Shown here: piece by piece, positions 8,397-16,696 of the stretch | Numbering within the stretch: position 1 is the stretch's first letter | Layout of the letters: every line of letters begins with the position of its first letter | NCBI GenBank assembly: GCA_030695565.1 | Contig: JAUYRZ010000123.1 | Location: 1 to 64,000 of the forward strand | Source of the DNA: Archangium sp. | GTDB lineage: Bacteria; Myxococcota; Myxococcia; Myxococcales; Myxococcaceae | Length of the DNA stretch: 64,000 bases | Direction: 5' to 3' | The notes under the pieces: model-generated | The model's database searches: none | Seen by the model: only the letters and a program-made list of their open reading frames with translations | What the model was told of the DNA's origin: nothing | Program-made: the position numbers and the translations under genes

Positions 8397-8987
8397 GTGC
8401 GAACTGCTGCTGCATCGCTGAGGCGTTTGATGTTGGTGACTTTGGTCTCTGCTACCGGAGGAAGCGCGCTCGCACAGTCGGCTCCAGCCGATCTGCCGCC
8501 ACCTCCGCCTCCGCCCCCGGCCGCTGCTGCCGCTCCGCCCCCGTACAACAACTATCCCGCTGCCAACGGGCCTCGCACCCTCGAATGGGAACCCGGTGAA
8601 ACGGTGCCGCCCGGGTATGTGCCCCGCACGCAGATTCGGACGGGCCTGGTGATTGCTGGCGCGTCCGTGTTCGGCGGCGTTTGGCTCCTGAATGTTCTGG
8701 CTGCGTCCATCGCCGTGGACACCAGCCAGGGCCAGGCGATCCCCCTGTTCATTCCGATCATCGGGCCCTTCATCGCGATGGGAACGTTCCGCAGCCTCCA
8801 GGCGACGGACGTGTTCTTCCTGGCCCTGGATGGGCTGGTTCAGGCCGGTGGTGCTGCGATGTTGATCGCCGGAATCGCGGCGCCGAGACACCAACTGATT
8901 CGCGACCGCTATGCCTCCCTGTTTCTTCCCATGCCCATGTCGTTTGGGCGGGGCAGCGCTGGGGTCGGCTTGAGCGGCACGTTTTAG
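8397..8987 (+). CDS. Pro-rich membrane protein of unknown function
   Basis: The protein has 196 residues. The GTG at 8397 is chosen because GAGGGAG stands six bases upstream. The N-terminus carries a signal peptide ending near SALAQ, followed by a Pro/Ala linker (DLPPPPPPPPAAAAAPPPY) and then about three hydrophobic segments (IRTGLVIAGASVFGGVWLL, IPLFIPIIGPFIAMG, ALDGLVQAGGAAMLIAGIAA). The segment order suggests an inner-membrane protein with a periplasmic Pro-rich head. I do not recognise a family. Confidence 0.7.
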   Translation: MRTAAASLRRLMLVTLVSATGGSALAQSAPADLPPPPPPPPAAAAAPPPYNNYPAANGPRTLEWEPGETVPPGYVPRTQIRTGLVIAGASVFGGVWLLNVLAASIAVDTSQGQAIPLFIPIIGPFIAMGTFRSLQATDVFFLALDGLVQAGGAAMLIAGIAAPRHQLIRDRYASLFLPMPMSFGRGSAGVGLSGTF

Positions 8988-9021
8988 GTCGCTCGATCGA
9001 CACGATGTCGAACCGGGCGGC

Positions 9022-9414
9022 TCACTCGAACAGATCGGCCTCGACACACGCGCGGTTGACGATCGCGCGCAGCTGCGCGTCGCGGTTCGAGCCCGCGGCC
9101 CTGGTGGAGATGGTGCCGAGCAATTTCTGATCACGCACCCCGACGACGCTCAGCTTGAGCGCCCGCGGGAACACCTCGAGGCTCGGCTTGAGCACGATCG
9201 CCGCGCGAAGGCCCAGGCCCTCGACGACTGAAGCGCCACGCCGGCGCAGCTCTTCACGCAGCTGTCGATCGGCCTGCGCGATCAACGCGCTGCGCTCAGG
9301 GCTGGCTTCGCCCGCGGCGGCCCAGCTCACCACGTAGACCCGGCGGGGCGCCGACGCGGCCGAGCCGAAGGATCCAACGAGCAGCAACGCGAACAGGGCA
9401 AGGCGTGCAGACAT
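9022..9414 (-). CDS. Small secreted protein of unknown function
   Basis: The protein has 130 residues. The start at 9414 has AGAGGAAAG about six bases upstream and gives a signal peptide (MSARLALFALLLVGSFGSAASA). The mature protein has a helix with many charged residues (LIAQADRQLREELRRRGA), then strands (AIVLKPSLEVFPRALKLSVVGV) and one Cys near the end. This helix-strand layout resembles periplasmic domains that bind nucleotides or partner proteins, but there is no clear family match. It is transcribed divergently from the S9 peptidase; a perfect GCAAC-CT-GTTGC palindrome lies in the gap at 9494-9505. Confidence 0.65.
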   Translation of the reverse strand: MSARLALFALLLVGSFGSAASAPRRVYVVSWAAAGEASPERSALIAQADRQLREELRRRGASVVEGLGLRAAIVLKPSLEVFPRALKLSVVGVRDQKLLGTISTRAAGSNRDAQLRAIVNRACVEADLFE

Positions 9415-9569
9415 GGCTTTCCTCTCTGAGCGCGACAGCGCACTCAGTGATGTGAGCGTCGTTTCTGTTCCGGTGGGCTGCGACGGGCTTGAAGCAACCT
9501 GTTGCACCAAGGTAGCAGCGCGACTTCGGCACGCGAGTTTTCGGCCGCAACCCTTGCTATGGGCGCGAC

Positions 9570-11591
9570 ATGATTGCTTCTTTGCTCGTCGTCGCCCTCG
9601 CCGCCGCCCCCGCGGCGAAGAAGCCGTACACCGTTCAAGCTCAGGTCGCGCTCAAGCGCATCGCGGGTTTTCGCGTCTCGCCTGGTGGCGACAAGGTGGT
9701 CTTCTCGCTGCGCAGCACGGATCTGGAGGCCAACAAGGGCCGCGTCGATCTCTGGCTGGTGAACGCCGATGGTTCGGGCCTCAAGCAGCTCACCACGAAC
9801 GAAGGCAACGAGACCGATCCCTCGTGGGCGCCCGACGGCAAGAGCGTCTACTTTCTCGCCGCGCGTTCGGGTTCGAACCAGCTCTGGCGTTTGCCGCTGG
9901 AGGGGGGCGAAGCGACGCAGGTGACGAAGCTGCCGCTCGACGTCGACGCGTACATCGTGTCACCCGATGGGCAGACGGTGGTGTTCGCCTCGGAGGTGTT
10001 CGTCGACTGCGACACGCTCGAGTGCACCGCCAAGCGCCTCGCAGAGAAGTCGAAGGTGAAGAGCAGCGCGCAGCTCTACGACGGCCTGATGTTCCGTCAT
10101 TGGGACACCTGGAAGGACGGCCGTCGCGCGCACCTCTTCGCGCAGAAGCTCAGCGGTGGCCCGGTGGTGAACCTGCAGAAGAAGCAGAACGCCGATTCGC
10201 CCAGCAAGCCGTTCGGCGGCGCCGAAGACTTCACCATCAGCCCCGATGGGAAGACGCTCGTGTACGTGGCGCGTGACGTGGGCCGCGAAGAAGCGTGGAG
10301 CACCGATCTCGATCTGTTCTCCGTGCCGCTCGATGGGAGCAAGGCGCCCACGAAGCTCACCACCACCAACCGCGCCACCGACGGCATCCCGGTGTTCTCC
10401 CCCGACGGGAAGACCCTGGCGTACGTGGCGATGAGCAAGCCGAAGTTCGAAGCCGACAAGCTGCGCGTGATGGTGCGTGACCTCGCCACCGGCAAGGAGC
10501 GTTCGCTCACCGACGCGTGGGATCGTTCGGCCAGCACGCTGGCGTGGTCGAAAGACGGCAAGTCGATCTTCGTCACGGCCGACGATCTCGGTCAGCACGG
10601 CGTGTTCTCCATCGACGTGACGAGCGGGCAGGTGACGAAGGTGATCAGCGACGGCAACGTCAGCGCGCTCGAGGTGACGGCCAACGGCCTCATCGTGCTG
10701 CACGACTCGCTCGTCTCGGCCGCCGATATCTACTCGCTGGCGGTGGACGGGAAGGGTGGGCTCAAGAAGCTCACCGACGTGAACGCGGCGGCCTTCGCGT
10801 CGTTCTCGCTCGGCGCTCCGGAGCAGTTCAGCTTCAAGGGCTGGAACGACGAGACGGTGTACGGCTACCTGGTGAAGCCCGTCGGCTTCGACGCGAAGAA
10901 GAAGTACCCGCTGGCGTTCCTCATTCACGGTGGGCCGCAGGGCAGCTTCGGCAATCACTGGCACTACCGGTGGAACGCGCAGACGTATGCGGCGCGCGGC
11001 TACGTGGCGGTGATGATCGATTTCCACGGGTCGACTGGGTACGGGCAGGCCTTCACCGACTCCATCTCGGGCGATTGGGGCGGCAAGCCGCTGGAGGATC
11101 TGCAGAAGGGTCTGGCCGCTGCGCTCAGCAAGTACCCCTTCATCGACAAGAACAAGATGTGCGCGCTGGGCGCCAGCTACGGCGGCTTCATGGTCAATTG
11201 GATCGCGGGCAACTGGAGCGAGCCGTGGAAGTGCCTGGTCAGCCACGACGGCAACCTCGACGAGCGCTTCGCGTACTTCGACACCGAAGAGCTCTGGTTC
11301 CCCGAGTGGGAGCACGGCGGCACGCCCTGGGAGAACCCGGCCAGCTACGCCAAGCACAACCCCATCGATCACGTCGCGAAGTGGAAGACGCCGATGCTGG
11401 TGGTGCATGGCGGCAAGGACTTCCGGGTGGTGGAGACGCACGGCATGTCGACCTTCACCGCGCTCCAGCGAAAGGGCATCCCGTCGAAGTTCCTCTACTT
11501 CCCCGACGAGAACCACTGGGTGCTCAAGCCGCACAACTCGATCGTCTGGCACGAGACGGTCAACGCGTGGCTCGACCAGTGGACGAAGTGA
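9570..11591 (+). CDS. Secreted S9 family prolyl oligopeptidase (acylaminoacyl/dipeptidyl peptidase type)
   Basis: The protein has 673 residues. A short signal peptide (MIASLLVVALAAAPAA) is followed by a seven-bladed propeller built of TolB/PD40-like repeats (SPGGDKVVFS, APDGKSVYFL, SPDGKTLVYV, SPDGKTLAYV). The alpha/beta-hydrolase catalytic domain begins near residue 420. The nucleophile is in GASYGGFM, the acid is probably the Asp of HGGKDFRV, and the His is in PDENHWV. It would cleave peptides or acyl-peptides in the periplasm or outside the cell, probably in nutrient scavenging. All three catalytic elements are present and the length fits the family. Confidence 0.9.
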   Translation: MIASLLVVALAAAPAAKKPYTVQAQVALKRIAGFRVSPGGDKVVFSLRSTDLEANKGRVDLWLVNADGSGLKQLTTNEGNETDPSWAPDGKSVYFLAARSGSNQLWRLPLEGGEATQVTKLPLDVDAYIVSPDGQTVVFASEVFVDCDTLECTAKRLAEKSKVKSSAQLYDGLMFRHWDTWKDGRRAHLFAQKLSGGPVVNLQKKQNADSPSKPFGGAEDFTISPDGKTLVYVARDVGREEAWSTDLDLFSVPLDGSKAPTKLTTTNRATDGIPVFSPDGKTLAYVAMSKPKFEADKLRVMVRDLATGKERSLTDAWDRSASTLAWSKDGKSIFVTADDLGQHGVFSIDVTSGQVTKVISDGNVSALEVTANGLIVLHDSLVSAADIYSLAVDGKGGLKKLTDVNAAAFASFSLGAPEQFSFKGWNDETVYGYLVKPVGFDAKKKYPLAFLIHGGPQGSFGNHWHYRWNAQTYAARGYVAVMIDFHGSTGYGQAFTDSISGDWGGKPLEDLQKGLAAALSKYPFIDKNKMCALGASYGGFMVNWIAGNWSEPWKCLVSHDGNLDERFAYFDTEELWFPEWEHGGTPWENPASYAKHNPIDHVAKWKTPMLVVHGGKDFRVVETHGMSTFTALQRKGIPSKFLYFPDENHWVLKPHNSIVWHETVNAWLDQWTK

Positions 11592-11714
11592 CGGATTCCT
11601 GAGGGCGTCACGGCGCAGCGACGTTGAAATGACTGCACTTGCGGTGGGCCCGGGGTGTGCACGAGGGTGAAGGTTCGTACGCCCAGCAGACACAGGGTGT
11701 TGAGGGGTTCCCAC

Positions 11715-12659
11715 ATGGTTCACGCATTGTTTCGCTCCGTCGTCATCGCGGCTGTCTTCACGCTCGTCGGCTGTGCTGGTCCTACGGGAGATCCGCAGAA
11801 GAGCGCCTCGAAGTCCCTCGGCGTCGAAGGTGGCCAGGTCACGGCGCCCAACGGTGTCGGGGTGACCGTTCCTTCCGGGGCGCTGCGCCGTGCGACGACC
11901 ATCACGTTGACGCCTGCCAGCGCCGATCAGGTGCGGCCGAACACGCCGTCGGTGGGCGAGATGTATGAGTTCGGGCCCGAGGGGCAGGTCTTCGACGTTC
12001 CGGCGAGGGTGAAGCTCGAGGTCGACCTCTCCCGGCTGCCGGCGGGGTACTCGATTGCCGACGTGGTCGTGCAGCGTGCGCCGGCGGGTTCTGCCGCGTT
12101 CGAAGCGTTGCCCACCCGCATCGTCGACTCGACGCACGTGGAGGCAGACACGCTGCACTTCTCCGTTTTCGTGCCCACGCTCGCTTCGGCGCGGGGTGGC
12201 GACGGCGGAGTCGATGCCGGTATCGACGGTGGGGCGTGCACCGAGCGGTGCGTGTCTCCGAATGATGGCGGGGCCGACTGCGAGTGCTCGCGCGTGTGCG
12301 GTGCGGAGACGCTGGAGATTCAGTGCTCGGGTTCTTCTCCGCTCGGCTGCGCGTGCGTGCGCAACGGCGTACAGGTCGGATCGATTACGGCGCTGGTGTG
12401 CCCGGGCGTGGGCGACCTCGAGCGGCTCTGCGGCTTCCCGACGGATGCGGGCGTCGATGGCGGCACTGACGGTGGTTCGTTCGACGGCGGCACGGATGGT
12501 GGCACTCGTCTGGATGGCGGCATTGATGGTGGTTCGTTCGACGGCGGCACGGATGGTGGCATCCGCCCCGACGGCGGCTCGTTCGACGGCGGCTCGTCAG
12601 ATGCGGGTTCGCCGGACGCCGGAAGCTCCGATGCAGGCCGCGACGCCGGATCGCCCTGA
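11715..12659 (+). CDS. Lipoprotein with ZU5-like domain, Cys-rich segment and Asp/Gly repeats
   Basis: The protein has 314 residues. The start at 11715 has GAGGGG about nine bases upstream and a lipobox LVGC. Residues 35-150 look like a ZU5-type beta domain (GVTVPSGALRRATTITLTPAS, only partly quoted), a module seen in myxobacterial surface lipoproteins. A Cys cluster follows (CTERC, DCECSRVCG, LGCAC), suggesting disulfides. The last 75 residues are low-complexity (GGTDGGSFDGGTDGG type), in part a tandem duplication. It is probably surface-anchored with a flexible acidic tail that could bind calcium; that is inference. Confidence 0.75.
   Translation: MVHALFRSVVIAAVFTLVGCAGPTGDPQKSASKSLGVEGGQVTAPNGVGVTVPSGALRRATTITLTPASADQVRPNTPSVGEMYEFGPEGQVFDVPARVKLEVDLSRLPAGYSIADVVVQRAPAGSAAFEALPTRIVDSTHVEADTLHFSVFVPTLASARGGDGGVDAGIDGGACTERCVSPNDGGADCECSRVCGAETLEIQCSGSSPLGCACVRNGVQVGSITALVCPGVGDLERLCGFPTDAGVDGGTDGGSFDGGTDGGTRLDGGIDGGSFDGGTDGGIRPDGGSFDGGSSDAGSPDAGSSDAGRDAGSP
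12471..12561 (+). repeat. In-gene tandem repeat encoding Asp/Gly/Ser tail
   Basis: A 34-base unit starting GGTGGTTCGTTCGACGGCGG occurs at 12471-12504 and again, nearly identical, at 12528-12561, a 57-base (19-residue) period. Shorter GGCGG/GATGG units extend it on both sides. Its length is likely to vary between strains by slippage or recombination. Confidence 0.75.
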
Positions 12660-12984
12660 GGGAAGGAGGTCTTGATCGGCTCTGCCCGCGCCTCATCAAC
12701 GGGCTGGCCTCTCGGCTGCGAGCCAGGATCCTCACGGGAACAGGTGAGGGTCCGGTGGTCCTCTCCGAACCGTGAACACCGTGTTGCTACGCGTGACAAC
12801 AGGGTTTCTACGGTTGGGAAAGTCGTCCCGACCGCACCTGCTCAGATAAGGATCTTCGCTCGAAGTGGAGAGGCCTGTCGGCGACGCGCACCGCGCTCAG
12901 CCCTTTCAGACTCTCGCGCTTCAGGGCGGCTTGTCTTCAGTGCGGCCCTCGCCCTGACCCGAAGGGAGACGGAACTCGCCTCAC
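12660..12984. other. 325-bp gap between convergent genes
   Basis: No convincing gene. A strong ribosome-site-like AAGGAGGT at 12663-12670 is followed only by a poor Arg/Ser-rich frame. A partial inverted copy of the family A repeat (CTCGCCCTGACCCGAAGGGAG) lies at about 12949-12970. No obvious terminator with a T-run was seen. Confidence 0.5.
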
Positions 12985-13923
12985 TTACTCCCGCAGCGGC
13001 ACTTCGACGGTGAACCCGTCATACGCAATGTCCAGCGGCCCTGAGTACTCCTGCTTCGCCTGCTCGAGCAGCGGCCGCGGATCCACATCGTGCCGTGACG
13101 ACAGATGCGTCAGCACCAACCGCTTCACCTTCGCCTCATGCCCGACACGCGCCGCTTCCCGCGCCGTGGAGTGCCGCGTCTCGATGGCGCGCGCCTGCTC
13201 CTCGTCACTGAACGTCGCCTCGTGAATCAGCAGGTCTGCGTCGCGCGAGGCTTCCGTCATGGCCACGCACGGCCGGGTATCACCCGAGATGACCACCTTG
13301 CGCCCGGGCCGTGAGCCGCCCATCACCTGCTCCGGCTTCACCTCGGTGCCATCGGCCAGCGTGATGGTCTGCCCCTTCTGCAGCTTCCCGAAGTCAGGCC
13401 CCGAAGGAACGCCGAGCTTTCGCGCGGCCTCGGGATCGAACCGCCCCGGCCGCAGGTCCTCCTCCAGCGCGTACCCCAGCGCATTGACCCGGTGGTCCAC
13501 CCGCACCGCCCGAATGCCGTAGCCCTTACGCTGCAAGAACTCCCCGCCGCGCAGCTCCTCGATGTTCACGGGAAACGCGAGTCGGTCGACGCCCAGATGA
13601 ATCGCCGCGTCGAGGATCTTCCGGGCCTGCACCGGCCCATAGAGCGTCAGCGGCTCGACGCGCCCACCCATGCCCAGCGTGCGCAGGAACCCGATGATCC
13701 CCAGGTAGTGATCCGCGTGGAAGTGCGTGAAGAACACCGCGTCGACCGAGAAGCCGGTGCCGTACTTGATCATCTGCCGCTGGCTGCCTTCGCCGCAGTC
13801 GAACAGCAGCAGGTCTCCATCGGCCTTCACGGCCAGGCCCGAAACGTTGCGGTGCAACGTCGGCATCGCGGCCGAGGTGCCCAGGAAGGTCAGACGGAGA
13901 ATGGACATTCCAGCGGAGCTCAC
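12985..13923 (-). CDS. rnz: Ribonuclease Z (tRNA 3'-end processing endonuclease)
   Basis: The protein has 312 residues, the size of the short bacterial form. It cleaves the 3' trailer of tRNA precursors using two zinc ions. The metallo-beta-lactamase ligands are visible: FFTHFHADH (H-x-H-x-D-H), the Asp in ISGDTRP and the His in LTHLSSRH. The family-typical start LTFLGTSAAMPT and the FDCGEGSQRQM segment are also present. The GTG at 13923 is preferred because AGGGGG stands eight bases upstream; an ATG five codons later is possible. A broad-specificity metallo-hydrolase such as an arylsulfatase-like homologue is less likely. Confidence 0.88.
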   Translation of the reverse strand: MSSAGMSILRLTFLGTSAAMPTLHRNVSGLAVKADGDLLLFDCGEGSQRQMIKYGTGFSVDAVFFTHFHADHYLGIIGFLRTLGMGGRVEPLTLYGPVQARKILDAAIHLGVDRLAFPVNIEELRGGEFLQRKGYGIRAVRVDHRVNALGYALEEDLRPGRFDPEAARKLGVPSGPDFGKLQKGQTITLADGTEVKPEQVMGGSRPGRKVVISGDTRPCVAMTEASRDADLLIHEATFSDEEQARAIETRHSTAREAARVGHEAKVKRLVLTHLSSRHDVDPRPLLEQAKQEYSGPLDIAYDGFTVEVPLRE

Positions 13924-13980
13924 GGCGCTTTCCCCCTAGCAGATGCGACGCGCGAGGTGGACCCCACCAGACAGGGCCCC

Positions 13981-14016
13981 AAAGCAAAACGGCCACCCCA
14001 GTTCCCCGGAGTGGCC
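13981..14016 (-). terminator. Rho-independent terminator of hppA
   Basis: On the minus strand the hairpin GGCCAC(TCC)...(GGG)GTGGCC (arms 13991-13996 and 14011-14016, extended by G:C pairs) is followed by GTTTTGCTTT. It lies 27 bases after the pyrophosphatase stop codon. Confidence 0.75.
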
Positions 14017-14042
14017 GCCGTTCCTTCACACCGCGAGGGTGA

Positions 14043-16562
14043 TTACGCCGCGGTCTTCACGGGCGTCTCGACCGACTCGCCCTTCACGCCGGTCTCGATG
14101 CGCATGCCGTAGAACGACCGGTACACGAAGAACATCGAGATGACGAAGAACACCGCCGCCAGGGTGAGGGTCGTGGGGTTGGCCTTGAAGATGTAGATGG
14201 CCTTGCCGAAACGATCCGTGCCCGACTGCACCTTGCCGATTTCGTACGCCAGCTCGACGGCCAGCAGGCCGAACAGCGTGGTGAACTTGATGACCGGGTT
14301 GAGCGCGACCGACGAGGTGTCCTTGAAGGGATCGCCGACGGTGTCGCCGACCACGCAGGCCGCGTGCAGCTCGGTGCCCTTGGCGCGCAGCTCGGTCTCG
14401 ACCAGCTTCTTCGCGTTGTCCCAGGCCCCGCCCGCGTTCGCCATGAAGATGGCCTGGTACAGGCCGAAGAGCGCGATGGAGATGAGGTAGCCGATGAAGA
14501 AGTAGGGCTCGAAGCAAGCGAACGCCAGCGTGGAGAAGAAGATCACCAGGAAGATGTTGAGCATGCCGCTCTGCGCGTACTTCGTGCAGATCTCGACGAC
14601 CTTCTTCGAGTCGCTCACCGACGCCTTCGCGGCGCCATCGAGCTTGATGTTCTGCTTGATGAACTCCACCGCGCGGTACGCGCCGGTCGACACGGCCTGC
14701 ATGGAGGCGCCGGTGAACCAGTAGATCACCGAGCCGCCCATGATCAGGCCGAGCAGGAAGGGTGCGTGCAGCAGCGAGACGTTCTCGATGCCCACCTGCA
14801 GCCCGTTGGTGATGGAGAAGAGGATCGAGAAGATCATCGTGGTGGCGCCGACGACGGCCGTACCGATGAGCACCGGCTTGGCCGTGGCCTTGAAGGTGTT
14901 GCCCGCGCCGTCGTTCTCTTCGAGGAACTGCTTGCCCAGCTCGAAGTTCGGCTCGAACCCGAAGTCCTTCTTGATCTCTTCCTTCACGTTCGGAACGGTC
15001 TCGATGAGCGAGAGCTCGTAGACCGACTGCGCGTTGTCCGTCACCGGACCGTAGGAGTCGACGGCGATGGTGACCGGGCCCATGCCCAGGAAGCCGAAGG
15101 CCACCAGGCCGAAGGCGAACACGGGCGAGGGGTCGATGCTGCCGGCGATGGGGAAGAGGTGCGCCAGGCCCAGACCCGACACCCAGTAGGCGATGCCCAT
15201 CAGGAAGACGAGGGTGACGCCCAGCCAGTAGGCCGAGAAGTTACCTGCCACGAGGCCCGAGATGACGTTGAGCGACGCGCCGCCTTCTTTGGACGCCGTG
15301 ACGACTTCACGCACGTGCCGCGACTCGGTCGAGGTGAACACCTTCACCAGCTCGGGGATGATGGCGCCGGCCGCGGTGCCGCAGGTGATGATCGCCGACA
15401 GCTTCCACCACATCGTGGTGTCGCCGCTGATGGTGGGGATGAGCAGGTACGAGGCGCCGAAGGTCACCAGCACGGACAGGATCGAGGTCAGCACCACCAG
15501 CTGCGTGAGCGGCTGCTCGAAGTTCATGTGCGTGGCCGTGGCGTAGCGGGCCTTCGCGATGAAATCGTTGATCGTGTACGAGAAGAAGCTGGTGATGACC
15601 ATCATCACGCGCATCACGAAGATCCACACCAGCAGCTGAACCTGCACGGCCTGGTTGTTCGACGTGTCGCCCGCGAGGAGGATGAACACGATGAGCGCCA
15701 CGCCGGTCACGCCGTAGGTCTCGAAGCCGTCAGCCGAGGGGCCGACCGAGTCGCCCGCGTTGTCGCCCACGCAGTCGGCGATCACGCCGGGGTTGCGCGC
15801 GTCGTCTTCCTTGATCTTGAAGACGATCTTCATCAGGTCAGAGCCGATGTCGGCGATCTTGGTGAAGATACCGCCGGCGATGCGGAGCACCGAGGCGCCC
15901 AGCGACTCACCGACCGCGAAGCCGATGAAGCACGAGCCGGCCAGCTCACCGGGCACGAAGCAGAGGATGCCCAGCATCAGCAGCAGCTCGGTGCTGATGA
16001 GCATCATGCCGATCGACATGCCGGCCTTGAGGGGAATCGCGTAGGTGCCGAAGGGCTTGCCGGTCAGTGAGCTGAAGGCGGCGCGCGAGTTGGCGAAGGT
16101 GTTGACGCGAATGCCGTACCACGCCACGCCGTAGCTGCCGGCGATGCCGACCAGCGAGAAGAACAGGATGATGCCGACGCGCACCGGGGTGGACCACTCG
16201 GCGGCCTTGCCGTCGACGTGCGCCATCGAGAAGTACACCGCGATCACGGCGCCGATGAACACCCAGAGCACCATGATGAACTTGCCCTGCGTGATCAGGT
16301 ACTGCTTGCAGGTCTCGAAGATGAGCTCGGAGATCTCGAGCATCGCCTTGTGCACCGGCAGCGCCCGCAGCTGCATGTACTGAACGAGGCCGAACGCCAG
16401 ACCCAGCACGGAGACCGCGATGCCCGACATCAGGAGAGCGCGGCCGTTGATGCCCATGAACATCTGGGACGAGAGATCAGGCAGCACCAGGTTCGCCTCG
16501 TTGGCGAAGGCGAGGAGCGGCGTCAGCAACGTTGCGACGCCCGCAAGTCTTGAAAGTTTCAT
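14043..16562 (-). CDS. hppA: Membrane-bound proton-translocating pyrophosphatase
   Basis: The protein has 839 residues, longer than most bacterial members. It hydrolyses cytoplasmic pyrophosphate and pumps H+ across the inner membrane. The signature DDARNPGVIADCVGDNAGD with its Mg-pyrophosphate-binding Asp residues is intact, as are the C-terminal VGDTVGDPFKDTSS motif and about 16 membrane segments. In GNTFKA the residue that separates subfamilies is Lys558, as in K+-independent H+-pumps; K+-dependent enzymes have Ala. The N-terminus (MKLSRLAGVATLLTPLLAFA) looks like an extra cleavable signal or first helix. AGGGGAAAG stands about six bases before the ATG. Transcription runs away from the two-receiver regulator and ends at a good terminator. 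Confidence 0.92.
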   Translation of the reverse strand: MKLSRLAGVATLLTPLLAFANEANLVLPDLSSQMFMGINGRALLMSGIAVSVLGLAFGLVQYMQLRALPVHKAMLEISELIFETCKQYLITQGKFIMVLWVFIGAVIAVYFSMAHVDGKAAEWSTPVRVGIILFFSLVGIAGSYGVAWYGIRVNTFANSRAAFSSLTGKPFGTYAIPLKAGMSIGMMLISTELLLMLGILCFVPGELAGSCFIGFAVGESLGASVLRIAGGIFTKIADIGSDLMKIVFKIKEDDARNPGVIADCVGDNAGDSVGPSADGFETYGVTGVALIVFILLAGDTSNNQAVQVQLLVWIFVMRVMMVITSFFSYTINDFIAKARYATATHMNFEQPLTQLVVLTSILSVLVTFGASYLLIPTISGDTTMWWKLSAIITCGTAAGAIIPELVKVFTSTESRHVREVVTASKEGGASLNVISGLVAGNFSAYWLGVTLVFLMGIAYWVSGLGLAHLFPIAGSIDPSPVFAFGLVAFGFLGMGPVTIAVDSYGPVTDNAQSVYELSLIETVPNVKEEIKKDFGFEPNFELGKQFLEENDGAGNTFKATAKPVLIGTAVVGATTMIFSILFSITNGLQVGIENVSLLHAPFLLGLIMGGSVIYWFTGASMQAVSTGAYRAVEFIKQNIKLDGAAKASVSDSKKVVEICTKYAQSGMLNIFLVIFFSTLAFACFEPYFFIGYLISIALFGLYQAIFMANAGGAWDNAKKLVETELRAKGTELHAACVVGDTVGDPFKDTSSVALNPVIKFTTLFGLLAVELAYEIGKVQSGTDRFGKAIYIFKANPTTLTLAAVFFVISMFFVYRSFYGMRIETGVKGESVETPVKTAA

Positions 16563-16585
16563 CGGGTTCTTTCCCCTAGAGAGAA

Positions 16586-16608
16586 ATGAAGCCAGAGACT
16601 GACTTCAT
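16586..16608. promoter_or_regulatory. Near-perfect palindrome between hppA and the divergent regulator gene
   Basis: ATGAAG at 16586-16591 pairs with CTTCAT at 16603-16608, and the inner CAG/CTG also pairs (nine of ten positions). It is 24 bases upstream of the hppA ATG and could be an operator or a 5'-leader hairpin. A similar element, sharing AAATGAAGCCAG and CTTCATTG, precedes the YhbY-like gene at 59670. Confidence 0.4.
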
Positions 16609-16696
16609 TGACAGCGCGCGGCGCATAGCACAGGCACCTTCGGGCGCAACCGTTTCCCCCGGGCGGGCACAGCGGTGGCAAGCTCAACCGCGACGA

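Noticed and set aside
9494-9505. GCAAC-CT-GTTGC palindrome between two divergent genes
   Set aside because: Perfect but only five-base arms and found once. Too short to call an operator.
9960-12158. Long minus-strand open frame (over 700 codons)
   Set aside because: It lies opposite the S9 peptidase, whose motifs are complete. The translation is rich in Arg/His/Glu, as antisense frames of G+C-rich genes are.
12672-13013. Possible small gene after a perfect AAGGAGGT
   Set aside because: The ribosome-like site abuts the TTG with no proper spacing. The frame is Arg/Ser-rich, without signal, domain or coding-like composition, and it runs into rnz on the other strand.
14364-16070. Long plus-strand open frame opposite hppA
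   Set aside because: It is a shadow of the pyrophosphatase, whose signature motifs and length are certain.
16586-16696. In-frame ATG at 16586 as the true start of the two-receiver gene
   Set aside because: The ATG is part of a palindrome and the extra 37 residues do not resemble a receiver N-terminus; the fold begins at 16697.
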